A stretch of 64,000 bases of DNA from Paraplanobispora takensis. GTDB taxonomy: Bacteria > Actinomycetota > Actinomycetes > Streptosporangiales > Streptosporangiaceae. Below, piece by piece: positions 35,996 through 44,656 of this stretch (the stretch's first letter is position 1; each line of letters starts with the position of its first letter). Made by a program: the position numbers and the translations under genes. The DNA is taken from assembly GCF_016863195.1 (NCBI RefSeq), contig NZ_BOOK01000052.1, positions 18,465-82,464 of the forward strand. Reading direction: 5' to 3'. Below the pieces are notes generated by a model. It was not told the origin of the DNA. It searched no databases and saw only the letters and a list, made by a program, of their open reading frames with translations.

Positions 35996-38947
35996 ATGTC
36001 GTCGCTGCTGTACTCGCTCGGGCGGGCCTGTTACCGGGCGCGGACACCGGTGATCATCGGCTGGATCGCGCTCCTCGCCGCCCTCGGCTCCGCCGCGGGT
36101 GCGGTCTCGGCCGGGACGAGCGACTCCTTCGCCATCCCCGGCACCCCGTCGCAGAACGCGCTGGACACCCTGGACAGACGGTTCCCCCAGGCCGGCGGCG
36201 CGCAGGCGCAGATGATCGTGGTGGCCCCCGCCGGCGGGAAGGTCACCGACGCCCCGGTCAAGGCGCGGGTGGAGCAGGTCGCCGACGCGCTCGGCGAGGT
36301 CGACGGGGTGGCCGCGGTGGTCGACCCGTACGACGAGGACGTCACCTCGGCGCTGTCGCAGGACGGCCGCGCGGCCCTGGTGACCGTCCAGCTCGACATG
36401 GCCGGGGACGACGTGACCGACGAGCTGCGCTCCGCCCTGGTCTCCGCCGCCCGGCCGCTCCGGGAGGCGGGCGCCGTGGCGCGCTTCGGCGGAGCCGCCT
36501 TCGGGACCGCCCCGCCCCGGCCCGGCGTGACGGAGGCGCTCGGCGTCCTGGTCGCGCTCATCGTGCTCGCGGTCACCTTCGGCTCCCTGCGCGCCGCGGG
36601 GATGCCCCTGCTGACGGCGGTGGTGGGCGTGGGGATCGCGATGGCGGCGGTGATGGCCGCGACCGCGTTCACCGCGATCTCCTCCACCGTCCCGCTGCTC
36701 GCCCTGATGATCGGGCTGGCCGTCGGGATCGACTACGCCCTGTTCATCCTGTCCCGGCACCGCGACCAGCTCGCCGAGGGGCTCGACGCGGAGGAGTCGG
36801 CCGCGCGGGCCGTGGCCACGGCCGGGTCTGCGGTCGTGTTCGCGGGGCTCACCGTGGTCATCGCGCTGCTGGGACTCGCCGTCGCGCGGATCCCCTTCCT
36901 GACCACGATGGGCCTGGGGGCCGCCGGCGCGGTGCTCGTCGCCGTCCTCGTCGCGCTGACCCTGCTGCCGGCCCTGTTCGGCGTCTCGGGGGACCGGCTC
37001 CGGCCGCGCCGGGCCCCCTCCCGCCTGCCCTGGCGCAAGGAGCGCAGGGAGCGCACCGGCGGCACCCGCCCGGCCGAGCGCTGGGTCCGCGCCGTCACCC
37101 GCCGGCCGGCCGTCACCGTCGCACTGGTGGTGCTCGCCATGGGCGCGCTGGCCCTGCCGGCGCGCGACCTGCGGCTGGCGCTGCCCGGCAACGGCACCGC
37201 GCCGCCGGACAGCACCCAGCGCCAGGCCTACGACCTGGTCGCCGAGCATTTCGGCCCGGGGTTCAACGGCCCGCTGCTCGTCACCGCCGACATCATCAGG
37301 ACCACCGACCCCGTCGGCGTCGTGCGCCGGATCGCCGACGAGCTGCGGGACCTGCCCGGGGTCGCCGCCGTCACCACCGCCACCCCGAACCCCACCGCCG
37401 ACACCGGGATCATCGCCCTGGTCCCGGAGGGCGACCCGCAGTCGCGGGCCACCGAGGACCTCGTGACCCGCATCCGCGGCCTGAGCGGGCACTTCGCCGA
37501 CGAGTACGGCGTCGAGGTGGCCGTGACGGGCCACACGGCGGTCGCCGTCGACGTCTCCGCCCGGCTGGCCGGGGCGCTGCCGCCCTTCGCCGTCCTGGTC
37601 ATCGGCCTGTCCCTGATCCTGCTCGGTGCGGTCTTCCGCTCGGTCACCATCCCGATCAAGGCGACCGCCGGGTACCTGCTCTCGGTCGGGGCGTCCTTCG
37701 GGGTGACCGCCGCGGTCTTCGAGTGGGGCTGGGCGGCCGGCCCGCTGGACGTCGCCCGCACCGGCCCCGTCATCAGCTTCATGCCGATCATCGTGATGGG
37801 CGTGCTGTTCGGCCTGGCCATGGACTACGAGGTCTTCCTCGTCTCGCGGATGCGCGAGGAGTACGTGCACGGCCGGGACGCCCGCGACGCCGTGACCGTC
37901 GGCTACGTCTCCGGCGCGCGGGTCGTGACCGCCGCCGCGCTGATCATGATCGCGGTCTTCGCGGCGTTCGTCCCGCACAGCGACGCGAACGTCAAGCCGA
38001 TCGCCCTCGCGCTCGCCGTGGGGGTGCTCCTCGACGCCTTCGTCGTGCGCATGACCTTCGTGCCCGCCGTACTGGCCCTGCTGGGGCGCGCGGCGTGGTG
38101 GCTGCCCGGCCGGCTGGACCGCCTGCTGCCCTCCTTCGACGTCGAGGGCGAGGCGCTGCGTCACCGGCTGGAGCTGGCCGGCTGGCCCGCGCCGGGGTCC
38201 GCCGACGTGATCCGCGCGGAGGGTCTCAGCCTCTCCGGCCCGCGGGGGCCGGTGTTCACCGGCGTCGACCTGGCCGTCCCGCCCAGGACGGTGCTCGTCG
38301 CGTACGGCCCGCCGGGCACCGGCAAGACCGCCCTGCTGCTCACCCTGTCCGGCCGCATGCCCTTCGACTCCGGCCGGCTGAAGGTCTGCGGGCACGGCCT
38401 GCCCGGCGAGGCGGGCGCGGTCAGGGAGCGCAGCGCGCTCGCCGAGACCCCGGGCATCAACGACCTGGAGGAGTCGCTGAGCGTCGAGCAGCACGTCGCC
38501 GAGCGGCTGGCCGTCCTGTCGCTGCGGCCGTGGGTCTCCCGGGCCGCCGTGACCCGGGTCCTCGACACCATCGACGCCGCGGTGGCCGCCGCCACGGGGG
38601 CCGCCGCCCGCCTGGACCGCACCAGCCTGGTCGCCGACATCACGCCGCTGGAGCGCAGGATCCTCGGGCTGGCGCTCGCCATGATCGGCTCTCCCTCCCT
38701 CGTCGTCGTCGACGACGCCGACGGCCTGCGCGCGCCGGACGAGCGCAGGGCGCTGTGGCGGGCGCTGGCCTGGCTCACCGGGAGCCCGGAGATCCGTCAC
38801 CCCGGCGGCGCGGCGGACACCCTGCCCGCGGTGACCGTCGTGGCGAGCTGCCAGGACCCCGCCGAGGCGCTCGCCGCGATCCCGCGCGAGCGGCTGATCC
38901 CGTTCGACATGACCACCGTCCACCCGGCGCGCGAGAAGGTCCGCTGA
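35996..38947 (+). CDS. MMPL/RND transporter fused to a C-terminal ABC-type ATPase domain
   Basis: A 983-residue membrane protein. Residues 1 to about 720 are an MMPL exporter: a first transmembrane helix (VIIGWIALLAALGSAAGA), an extracytoplasmic domain, a helix bundle with the GLAVGIDYALFILSRHRDQ signature, a second loop domain and a second bundle with the matching GLAMDYEVFLVSRMREEY. From about 740 a nucleotide-binding domain follows: Walker A GPPGTGKT near 771-778 and Walker B SLVVVDDAD near 902-909. In place of LSGGQ it has TPLERRILGLALAMI. Ordinary MMPL proteins are proton-driven and lack this domain. ATG after GGGAGG; it overlaps the YhgE/Pip-like gene as TGATG. An exported lipid or cell-wall substrate is only a guess. 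Confidence 0.88.
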   Translation: MSSLLYSLGRACYRARTPVIIGWIALLAALGSAAGAVSAGTSDSFAIPGTPSQNALDTLDRRFPQAGGAQAQMIVVAPAGGKVTDAPVKARVEQVADALGEVDGVAAVVDPYDEDVTSALSQDGRAALVTVQLDMAGDDVTDELRSALVSAARPLREAGAVARFGGAAFGTAPPRPGVTEALGVLVALIVLAVTFGSLRAAGMPLLTAVVGVGIAMAAVMAATAFTAISSTVPLLALMIGLAVGIDYALFILSRHRDQLAEGLDAEESAARAVATAGSAVVFAGLTVVIALLGLAVARIPFLTTMGLGAAGAVLVAVLVALTLLPALFGVSGDRLRPRRAPSRLPWRKERRERTGGTRPAERWVRAVTRRPAVTVALVVLAMGALALPARDLRLALPGNGTAPPDSTQRQAYDLVAEHFGPGFNGPLLVTADIIRTTDPVGVVRRIADELRDLPGVAAVTTATPNPTADTGIIALVPEGDPQSRATEDLVTRIRGLSGHFADEYGVEVAVTGHTAVAVDVSARLAGALPPFAVLVIGLSLILLGAVFRSVTIPIKATAGYLLSVGASFGVTAAVFEWGWAAGPLDVARTGPVISFMPIIVMGVLFGLAMDYEVFLVSRMREEYVHGRDARDAVTVGYVSGARVVTAAALIMIAVFAAFVPHSDANVKPIALALAVGVLLDAFVVRMTFVPAVLALLGRAAWWLPGRLDRLLPSFDVEGEALRHRLELAGWPAPGSADVIRAEGLSLSGPRGPVFTGVDLAVPPRTVLVAYGPPGTGKTALLLTLSGRMPFDSGRLKVCGHGLPGEAGAVRERSALAETPGINDLEESLSVEQHVAERLAVLSLRPWVSRAAVTRVLDTIDAAVAAATGAAARLDRTSLVADITPLERRILGLALAMIGSPSLVVVDDADGLRAPDERRALWRALAWLTGSPEIRHPGGAADTLPAVTVVASCQDPAEALAAIPRERLIPFDMTTVHPAREKVR

Positions 38948-41349
38948 TGCTCCCGTTCCCGTCCCTGCCCTGGTTCGAGCTCGCCCGGTTCCGGCGCAAC
39001 CGGCTGACCAGGGCCGCGCTGGTGGCGGTGACGGTGGTGCCGCTGTTCTACGGCGTGCTGTACGTGTGGGCGAACTGGGACCCCGTCGGCAACCTCCACA
39101 ACGTCGACGCCGCCGTCGTCAACCTCGACAAACCCGTCACCACGACGGGCGCCGACGGCACGCGCCGGACCGTGCCGCTCGGCCGCAGCCTGGCCGGTGA
39201 GCTGACCGGCGCCGGGGACGGCAACTTCCACTGGACGCTCACCGACGCCGCCGACGCGCAGGCCGGGCTCGCCGACGGCGGCTACGCCGCCGTGGTCACG
39301 ATCCCCGAGGACTTCTCCGCAGCCGTCACCTCGACCGCGGGAGAGGACGGGACCCGGGCCGAGCAGGCCGTCCTGCGGGTGCGCAGCAACGACGCCCACA
39401 ACTATCTCGCCGGGACCCTGGCCAGGTCGGTCGGGGCCGCCGCGACGGCCGCGCTCAACTCCCAGGTCACCGAGACCTACCTCGACAACGTGTACGTCGC
39501 CTTCACCACCCTGCACGGGCAGATCGGCCAGGCCGCCGAGGGTGCGGCGGACCTGGCGGGCGGCGCCCGCCGGCTGGCCTCCGGCGCCGCGCGGACCGAC
39601 GAGGGGGCCGACGAGCTCGTGGTGGGCCTGCGGCGGCTGTCGTCCGGCGCCGGGCAGCTGAGCCGGGGCACCGGGCAGCTCTCCGGCGGGGCCTCCGACC
39701 TGGCAGAGGGGGCCGCATCGCTCTCGAACGGGCTGGGCGTGCTCGCCCGCGGCACCCGCGGCCTGCCCACGCAGTCCGCGCAGCTGAACCGGGGCGCCCG
39801 GAAGATCTCCGGGGGCGCGGGCAAGCTGGCCACCGGAGCCTCCACCCTGGCCGGGGGCCTGACCGGGCTGGAGCGGGGCACCCGGGAGCTGCCCGCCCAG
39901 ACCCGGCTGCTGGCCGAGGGCGCGGCCCGGCTGGAGGAGGGCGCCGACCGGTTGCTCACCGGCTCCGCCGCGCTGGCCGATGGCGCCGACGAGCTGGCCG
40001 CCGGCGCGGGATCCCTCTCGGCGGGGATCGAGGAGTACGGCGCGCGGCTGGCGGCCGTGTCGGCCGGGTGCCCCGCCTCGGGCGCGGCGCCCGCCTACTG
40101 CGACCAGCTCGCCCTGCTGGCCGCCGGGATCGACCCGCTGGTCACGGGCGCGGACGCGACCGCGGCGGGTGCCGACGAGGTCGCGGAGGGCGCCGGCGAG
40201 CTGCGGGCCGGGATCGTGCGCCTGCACGCCGGCGCCGAGGGGCTGGAGCGCGGGACGGCCACGCTGGCCGCCGCCGGACCGCGGCTGGCCGCCGCCGTCG
40301 GCACGCTCTCCGGCGGCGCGTCCTCCCTGAGCGGGGGCGCCTCCACGCTGGCGGGCGGGGCCGGGCAGCTGGCGCGCGGCACCTCGCAGCTGGCCGCCGC
40401 CGCCCCGCGCCTGCGGCAGGGCATCTCCCAGGCGGCCTCCGGCGCCGGCCGGCTCGGCCGGGGCTCCGCCCGGCTGGCCTCCGGCGCAGCCGACCTCGAC
40501 TCCGGCGCCTCCGAGCTGGCCGAGGGGACCTCCTCGGCCGCGGGCGGCGCCACCCGGCTGGCCGAGGGCACCTCCCAGGTCGCCTCCGGCGCGGGGCGGC
40601 TGCGCTCCGGGTCGTCCGAACTCGCCGACGGGCTGGCCGAGGGGGCCGAGAGGATCCCGAGCTACAGCGACCGGGAGCGGCAGGTCCTGCGGAAGGTGGC
40701 GGCCACCCCCGTCGTGCAGGACATGGAGCGGCTGAACGGCGTGGAGGCCAACGGCGCCGGTCTCGCGCCCTACTTCATGGCGCTGGCGCTGTGGGTCGGC
40801 GCCATGTCGATCTACATGCTGCTGCGCACCCTCTCGGAGCGCGCCCTCGTGTCGACCTCGCCGTCCTGGCGGATCGTCCTGGCGGGATACATGCCGGGCA
40901 CGGTCATCTCCGCGGCGCAGGCGCTGCTGCTGGTCGGCGTGCTGCGCTTCGCGGTGGGGGTCGACATGGCCGGCCTGCCCGGCGTGGCGCTCTTCGCGAT
41001 CCTGGTCGGGCTCACCTTCACCGCGGTCAACCAGGCGTTGATCGCCACCTTCGGCGGCGCGGGCCGGTTCCTGGCGCTGATCTTCGTCAGCCTGCAGATC
41101 ACCTCGGCCGGGGGGACCTACCCGATCGAGACGGCCCCGGCGCTCTTCCAGTCGCTGCACGGCCTGCTGCCGATGACCCACGCCGTGAACGGCCTGCGCG
41201 GCCTGATCGCCGGGGACGCCCCCGGTCTCGGCCACGCCGCGGCGGTGCTCGTCCTGTGGATCGCCGGGTCGCTGCTGCTGACCGTCCGCGCCGCCCGGCG
41301 TCAGCGCATCTGGACCGTGTCCCGCCTGCACGCGACCCAGGTGGTCTGA
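38947..41349 (+). CDS. YhgE/Pip-family membrane protein
   Basis: An 800-residue protein with one N-terminal transmembrane helix (about 20-42), an extracytoplasmic part, and about six helices in the last 200 residues (from FMALALWVGAMSIYMLL). Between them, about residues 195-575 consist of many copies of an 11-13-residue Gly/Ala/Leu motif of the type LASGAARL, LSGGASDLAEGA, typical of YhgE/Pip proteins and expected to form a long rod. Two Cys lie in the centre (GCPASGA and YCDQLA). It is translationally coupled to the MMPL-ATPase gene by a one-base overlap, so the two probably form one membrane complex. YhgE (Bacillus) and Pip (phage receptor in lactococci) have no settled biochemical function. 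Confidence 0.9.
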   Translation: MLPFPSLPWFELARFRRNRLTRAALVAVTVVPLFYGVLYVWANWDPVGNLHNVDAAVVNLDKPVTTTGADGTRRTVPLGRSLAGELTGAGDGNFHWTLTDAADAQAGLADGGYAAVVTIPEDFSAAVTSTAGEDGTRAEQAVLRVRSNDAHNYLAGTLARSVGAAATAALNSQVTETYLDNVYVAFTTLHGQIGQAAEGAADLAGGARRLASGAARTDEGADELVVGLRRLSSGAGQLSRGTGQLSGGASDLAEGAASLSNGLGVLARGTRGLPTQSAQLNRGARKISGGAGKLATGASTLAGGLTGLERGTRELPAQTRLLAEGAARLEEGADRLLTGSAALADGADELAAGAGSLSAGIEEYGARLAAVSAGCPASGAAPAYCDQLALLAAGIDPLVTGADATAAGADEVAEGAGELRAGIVRLHAGAEGLERGTATLAAAGPRLAAAVGTLSGGASSLSGGASTLAGGAGQLARGTSQLAAAAPRLRQGISQAASGAGRLGRGSARLASGAADLDSGASELAEGTSSAAGGATRLAEGTSQVASGAGRLRSGSSELADGLAEGAERIPSYSDRERQVLRKVAATPVVQDMERLNGVEANGAGLAPYFMALALWVGAMSIYMLLRTLSERALVSTSPSWRIVLAGYMPGTVISAAQALLLVGVLRFAVGVDMAGLPGVALFAILVGLTFTAVNQALIATFGGAGRFLALIFVSLQITSAGGTYPIETAPALFQSLHGLLPMTHAVNGLRGLIAGDAPGLGHAAAVLVLWIAGSLLLTVRAARRQRIWTVSRLHATQVV

Positions 41350-41374
41350 GCACCGGGCGGCCGGGCGGGTCGTC

Positions 41375-41614
41375 CTACTCGTACTCGGGCTTGGAGTCGG
41401 CGCTCATCGTCTTGCGGACGCCCTCCTGCTTACCACGGTGGGCCGAGGACAGGCGCTCCTCGTGGTGGTGCGGCTCGCTCTTCGGGCGGGAGTGGCGCTG
41501 CTTGGAGCCCCCCTTCGTCGCGTTCATCTCGCTCGGGGTCTTGCCCGCCTCCCGCGCCTGGCGGGCCGCCCGGCGGCGCTGATCCTCGTTCCCTTCCATC
41601 TTCTTTGCTACCAT
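41375..41614 (-). CDS. Small highly charged protein, function unknown
   Basis: A 79-residue hydrophilic protein rich in Lys, Arg, Glu, Ser and His, with QRRRAARQAREAGKTPSEMN and a His-rich PHHHEERLS stretch. No known domain was recognised. ATG follows a strong GGGGGAG. The 30-60 bases upstream are unusually AT-rich (TATTTATAT on this strand) and include GGGTAT, like the -10 of stress sigma-B promoters; this reading is weak. Similar short charged proteins are common in actinomycetes and often stress-induced. Confidence 0.7.
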   Translation of the reverse strand: MVAKKMEGNEDQRRRAARQAREAGKTPSEMNATKGGSKQRHSRPKSEPHHHEERLSSAHRGKQEGVRKTMSADSKPEYE

Positions 41615-41834
41615 TTCTCCCCCTTTGTAGATATAAATACCTGCATACCCCTTTTGGCAGGAATGACGCGCGCACCGCGGCGATCGCCCGGACGGGTGAG
41701 CCACGGTCCCCCGCATGACGGATGTGACCGGCCAAGACGCGGGATAGCGTTCCCCTGCGGCAGCCGGAGCCGGCCCGCCGCCCGCGTCCGGCACGCACAC
41801 GGCCGCGGTGAGCACTGACGGAAGGTGATGTTCG

Positions 41835-42242
41835 GTGGCGCACATTCGGTGGGTCGCAATCGCGGCGATGGTGATCGGCCTGCTCGTCGCCGGCGCGAGT
41901 GTGATCCCGCTCTCCCGGGCGGGCGAGACGGGCGCGCGGGTCGAGAGCCATCTGGCCAAGGCGGAGGAGCTGAGCCGCGAGGCGGAGGCGGCCAAGGAGA
42001 GCGACCCGGCCCGCTACGACCAGCTCACCCAGGAGATCGCGAGGTGGAACGGGTTCGCCTCCACCGACCTGGACGAGGAGTCCGCCCAGCGGACCGCCGG
42101 CCTGGCCATGGCCGCCGGCGGCGGCGGTTTCCTCATCGGCGGCGTCATCGCCCTCATCCTCCTGCGCCGCAGGCCCGCCCGCGCGCAGGGCGGCCTCCAC
42201 CAGCAGGGCGGCGGCTCCCACAAGAACCCGCAGTACCGCTAG
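41835..42242 (+). CDS. Small membrane protein with two transmembrane helices
   Basis: A 135-residue protein with a transmembrane helix near the N-terminus (VAIAAMVIGLLVAGASVIPL), a charged helical middle (about 30-80, Ala/Glu-rich) and a second helix (GGGGFLIGGVIALILL) before a basic tail. GTG start with GAAGGTGA upstream. Divergent from the small charged protein. No family was recognised. Confidence 0.7.
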   Translation: MAHIRWVAIAAMVIGLLVAGASVIPLSRAGETGARVESHLAKAEELSREAEAAKESDPARYDQLTQEIARWNGFASTDLDEESAQRTAGLAMAAGGGGFLIGGVIALILLRRRPARAQGGLHQQGGGSHKNPQYR

Positions 42243-42283
42243 CCGTATCCCCGCCGCGCCCCCGGCTCCCCCGAGCGGCCGGG

Positions 42284-42751
42284 TCAGTCCGGGGGCCAGG
42301 CCGCGAGCTGGAACCAGACGGACTTGCCGTGGGGGTTGGGGGTCCACCCCCAGGCGTGGGCGAGGGTGTCGACGATGGCCAGCCCCCGGCCGGAGCCGTC
42401 GGCGTCCCCGGCCCGCCTCATCCGGGGGATCGTGACGCAGGAGTCGTAGACCTCCACGATCAGCAGTTCCCTCTCCCTGCCGACCACGACGCGCACGGCG
42501 GTCTCGTGCGGCACGCCCGCCGCGCCGTACGCGACGGCATTGGTGACCAGCTCGGACACCAGGAGCTCGGCGACCTCGGGAACGCCGTCGGCCGCGCCCC
42601 AGTCGGCGGCCACGTCGCGCACGAAGCGCCGGACGGAGGCGACGACCCGCCCCTCGCGCGGCACCCGCTTCTCCCCCAGGGTGCGGATCGCGGGATCCAG
42701 CGCGTAGCGGTGCCCGGCGAGGATCGAGCACGCCTTGAGGACCTGTTCCAT
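42284..42751 (-). CDS. Anti-sigma-factor-like ATP-binding protein (HATPase_c)
   Basis: A 155-residue RsbW/SpoIIAB-like serine kinase or ATPase domain. The N box is AELLVSELVTNAVAYG, the G1 region LLIVEVYDSCVTIP and the G2 region GSGRGLAIVDTLAHAWG. The ATG chosen follows GGGAGGCGGG by about seven bases; an upstream in-frame ATG lacks such a site. It is divergent from an Xre/DUF5753 regulator and its DUF397 partner, a neighbourhood repeated many times in streptomycete and streptosporangial genomes. Target protein unknown. Confidence 0.88.
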   Translation of the reverse strand: MEQVLKACSILAGHRYALDPAIRTLGEKRVPREGRVVASVRRFVRDVAADWGAADGVPEVAELLVSELVTNAVAYGAAGVPHETAVRVVVGRERELLIVEVYDSCVTIPRMRRAGDADGSGRGLAIVDTLAHAWGWTPNPHGKSVWFQLAAWPPD

Positions 42752-42840
42752 GTCCCGCCTCCCCGCCGTGGATCTCATGATGTCAGCGTGACGAAGATCC
42801 GCTACTTTTGGTAGTCGAATGATTACCACAGTGGAGTGTT

Positions 42841-42868
42841 GGAGTTCACTCCCCCCTTTTTGAACTCC
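42841..42868 (+). promoter_or_regulatory. Inverted repeat GGAGTTCA/TGAACTCC upstream of the Xre gene
   Basis: 8-bp perfect arms (42841-42848 and 42861-42868) separated by 12 bases, just ahead of the Shine-Dalgarno AAGGAGG. It could be an autoregulatory operator or a leader hairpin. Confidence 0.5.
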
Positions 42869-42883
42869 GACAAGGAGGACTTC

Positions 42884-43663
42884 ATGGCTGATCTCTATAC
42901 ACCTCAGGCGATATGGGGCAGAGAGTTACGCCATTACCGCCAGGCGGCGGGCCTCACCCAGGCCCAGCTCGCCCAGCGGATCCACTTCAGCGAGTCCCTG
43001 ATCAGCGGCATCGAGACCGGCCAGCTGCCGGCCGGCCCCGAGTTCGCACGCGTCTGCGACGAGACCCTCGGCACCGGCGGAGCCCTCCAGCGGCTGCTCG
43101 ACTGGCGCAAGGGCCAGCAGATCCCCTCCTGGTTCGGCAGATGGCGCGACAAGGAGCAGGTCGCGACCAGCCTCCGCGCCTACGAGCCGCTGGTGTTCCC
43201 CGGCCTGCTGCAGACCGAGGCCTACGCCCGCGTGCTGCTGCGCGGCGACGAGGCCGCGGTGGAGGCGCGCCTGGCCCGCCAGACCATCCTCACCCGCGAC
43301 GACCCCCCGCCCCCGATCTTCCGGTGCGTGATCGACGAGGCGGTCCTGCACCGCCCGATGGGCGGCCCCAAGGTGATGCGGGAACAGCTGGAACGCCTGG
43401 TGACGATGACCGGCCCCCGGCTGAGCGTGCAGGTCCTGCCGCACGGCATGCACTCCGGGCTGATGGGCGGATTCGCAATCGCGGCCCTCGACGGGGGAAG
43501 CGACGTACTGTATGCGGAGACGGCGGTACGAGGCCTCACCACGAGCGACCATGAGGATGTCGCGGCGGCCGTGGAGCGTTTCGAGGCCATCCGCACCGAG
43601 GCGTTGCCGTTGAGCATGTCCATCGATCTCATCCAGAGGGCGGCAGAGGAAAAATGGACCTGA
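42884..43663 (+). CDS. Xre-type helix-turn-helix protein with DUF5753
   Basis: A 259-residue regulator. The N-terminal Xre HTH (about 10-65) reads ELRHYRQAAGLTQAQLAQRI and SESLISGIETGQLPAGPEF. The DUF5753 domain follows, with WFGRWRDKEQVATSLRAYEP, LVFPGLLQTEAYARVLL and LSVQVLPHGMHSGLMGGFAI. The start follows a perfect AAGGAGG. The next gene, a DUF397 protein, overlaps by 10 bases. Pairs of this kind include the developmental regulators WhiJ and AbaA-like loci of streptomycetes and may act as toxin-antitoxin-like modules. Confidence 0.92.
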   Translation: MADLYTPQAIWGRELRHYRQAAGLTQAQLAQRIHFSESLISGIETGQLPAGPEFARVCDETLGTGGALQRLLDWRKGQQIPSWFGRWRDKEQVATSLRAYEPLVFPGLLQTEAYARVLLRGDEAAVEARLARQTILTRDDPPPPIFRCVIDEAVLHRPMGGPKVMREQLERLVTMTGPRLSVQVLPHGMHSGLMGGFAIAALDGGSDVLYAETAVRGLTTSDHEDVAAAVERFEAIRTEALPLSMSIDLIQRAAEEKWT

Positions 43664-43896
43664 GTAAGGCCAGGTGGACCAGATCGAGTCTCTCCGGCGA
43701 CAACGGCGGAAACTGCGTCGAGGTCGCGGAGCTCACAGGCGTCACCGCCGGCCCCCGCCACAAGACCGGGCACGCCGAGCTGATCGCCGTGCGCGACTCC
43801 AAGGACCCCGACGGCCCGGCGCTGTTCTTCACCCCCGCCGAGTGGGACGCGTTCATCGGCGGGGTGAAGGCCGACGAGTTCGACCGGAGCCGCTGA
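43654..43896 (+). CDS. DUF397 protein, partner of the Xre regulator
   Basis: An 80-residue DUF397 protein with the family pattern WTRSSLSGDNGGNCVEVAEL, IAVRDSKDPDGPAL and FTPAEWDAFIGGVKADEF. ATG after GAGGAAA, overlapping the regulator gene by 10 bases, so the two are co-translated. It probably modulates the DNA-binding partner. Confidence 0.93.
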   Translation: MDLSKARWTRSSLSGDNGGNCVEVAELTGVTAGPRHKTGHAELIAVRDSKDPDGPALFFTPAEWDAFIGGVKADEFDRSR

Positions 43897-43990
43897 CCCG
43901 GCCCGAGCCGCCGGCGGGGGCGTCGGGCGGGAGCGTCGTGATCCGCGGCGCCCCGCGGCAGCTCACAGTGGGCCCCCTCACCGGGACGCC

Positions 43991-44503
43991 TCACAACGGG
44001 ATGAGCGTGTCCCTGGCGTGGTCGGCGACGGCGGCGGCGACCACGGTCGCCTCGATCGGCAGCACGTCCATGCACAGCCGCAGCGCGTCGAGCAGCTTGG
44101 GGAACGGCACGCGCATCGACAGCGTGCAGTGCGGCACCCACGCCCCCGGCCGGTAGACGTCGAACCCGGTGATCCCCGCCGCGGCCAGCCGCTCGTGCAC
44201 CGCCGCGTGGTGGGCCAGCAGCTGCGGCGTGGGGACCGGGCCGAGCCAGAGCACCCGGCCGAGGAACTGCCCGACGAAGTCGAAGCGGAGACCGAGCGGG
44301 ACGGCCACCTCCATGCCCCGCAGCGCCGCGGCCACCGCGGGACCGTCCAGCCGCGGGGCGCTGATCAGCGAGACGTGCGGGCGGTGGCGGCCCTTGAGCA
44401 GGTCGCGCATCGACGGGACACCCTCCCGGGCCAGCGCGTCCCACAACGTCCTGATCCGCTTCTCGGCGACCGGATCGAGATAGAGCTCCAGCGCGGCGAC
44501 CAT
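43991..44503 (-). CDS. 2H phosphoesterase (2'-5' RNA ligase/LigT-like)
   Basis: A 170-residue protein with the two H-x-T/S motifs of the 2H superfamily: HVSLI near residue 43 and HCTLS near 130, each in a beta-strand setting. Members hydrolyse 2',3'-cyclic nucleotides or ligate RNA ends; the activity here is open. ATG start with only a weak upstream site. Convergent with the DUF397 gene; the 94-bp gap holds a small CCGCGG-flanked hairpin. Confidence 0.85.
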   Translation of the reverse strand: MVAALELYLDPVAEKRIRTLWDALAREGVPSMRDLLKGRHRPHVSLISAPRLDGPAVAAALRGMEVAVPLGLRFDFVGQFLGRVLWLGPVPTPQLLAHHAAVHERLAAAGITGFDVYRPGAWVPHCTLSMRVPFPKLLDALRLCMDVLPIEATVVAAAVADHARDTLIPL

Positions 44504-44656
44504 GGCTGAAGGGTAGCCAGCGCGCGTCCCCGCCCGGGGAGCGGCCCACCCCTGGGGACCCGGGCCCGGGGTTTTCCCTAGGACGTTCCCTGATTCGCAT
44601 CCCGGGTGGGGCGCTGAGGATGGACGGGTTCCCATGGCCTCACCGGGGAGACAGCC

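Noticed and set aside
34667..38923. A 1418-codon open frame antisense to the GH25 and MMPL genes
   Set aside because: No domain pattern; both real genes on the plus strand explain the region with proper starts and Shine-Dalgarno sites.
35911..41349. A single 1812-codon frame suggesting a giant fusion ending in the YhgE/Pip protein
   Set aside because: Its first 1000 codons are a shifted frame of the MMPL-ATPase gene; the true YhgE/Pip gene begins at 38947 with a one-base overlap.
35996..41349. Type VII secretion or phage-tail interpretation of the repeat rod and MMPL pair
   Set aside because: No EccC-like FtsK ATPase, WXG100 protein or baseplate gene is present; the YhgE/Pip family explains the rod.
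42749..42829. Longer N-terminus for the HATPase protein
   Set aside because: The upstream ATG lacks a Shine-Dalgarno, whereas the ATG at 42751 has GGGAGG at good distance and the domain begins after it.
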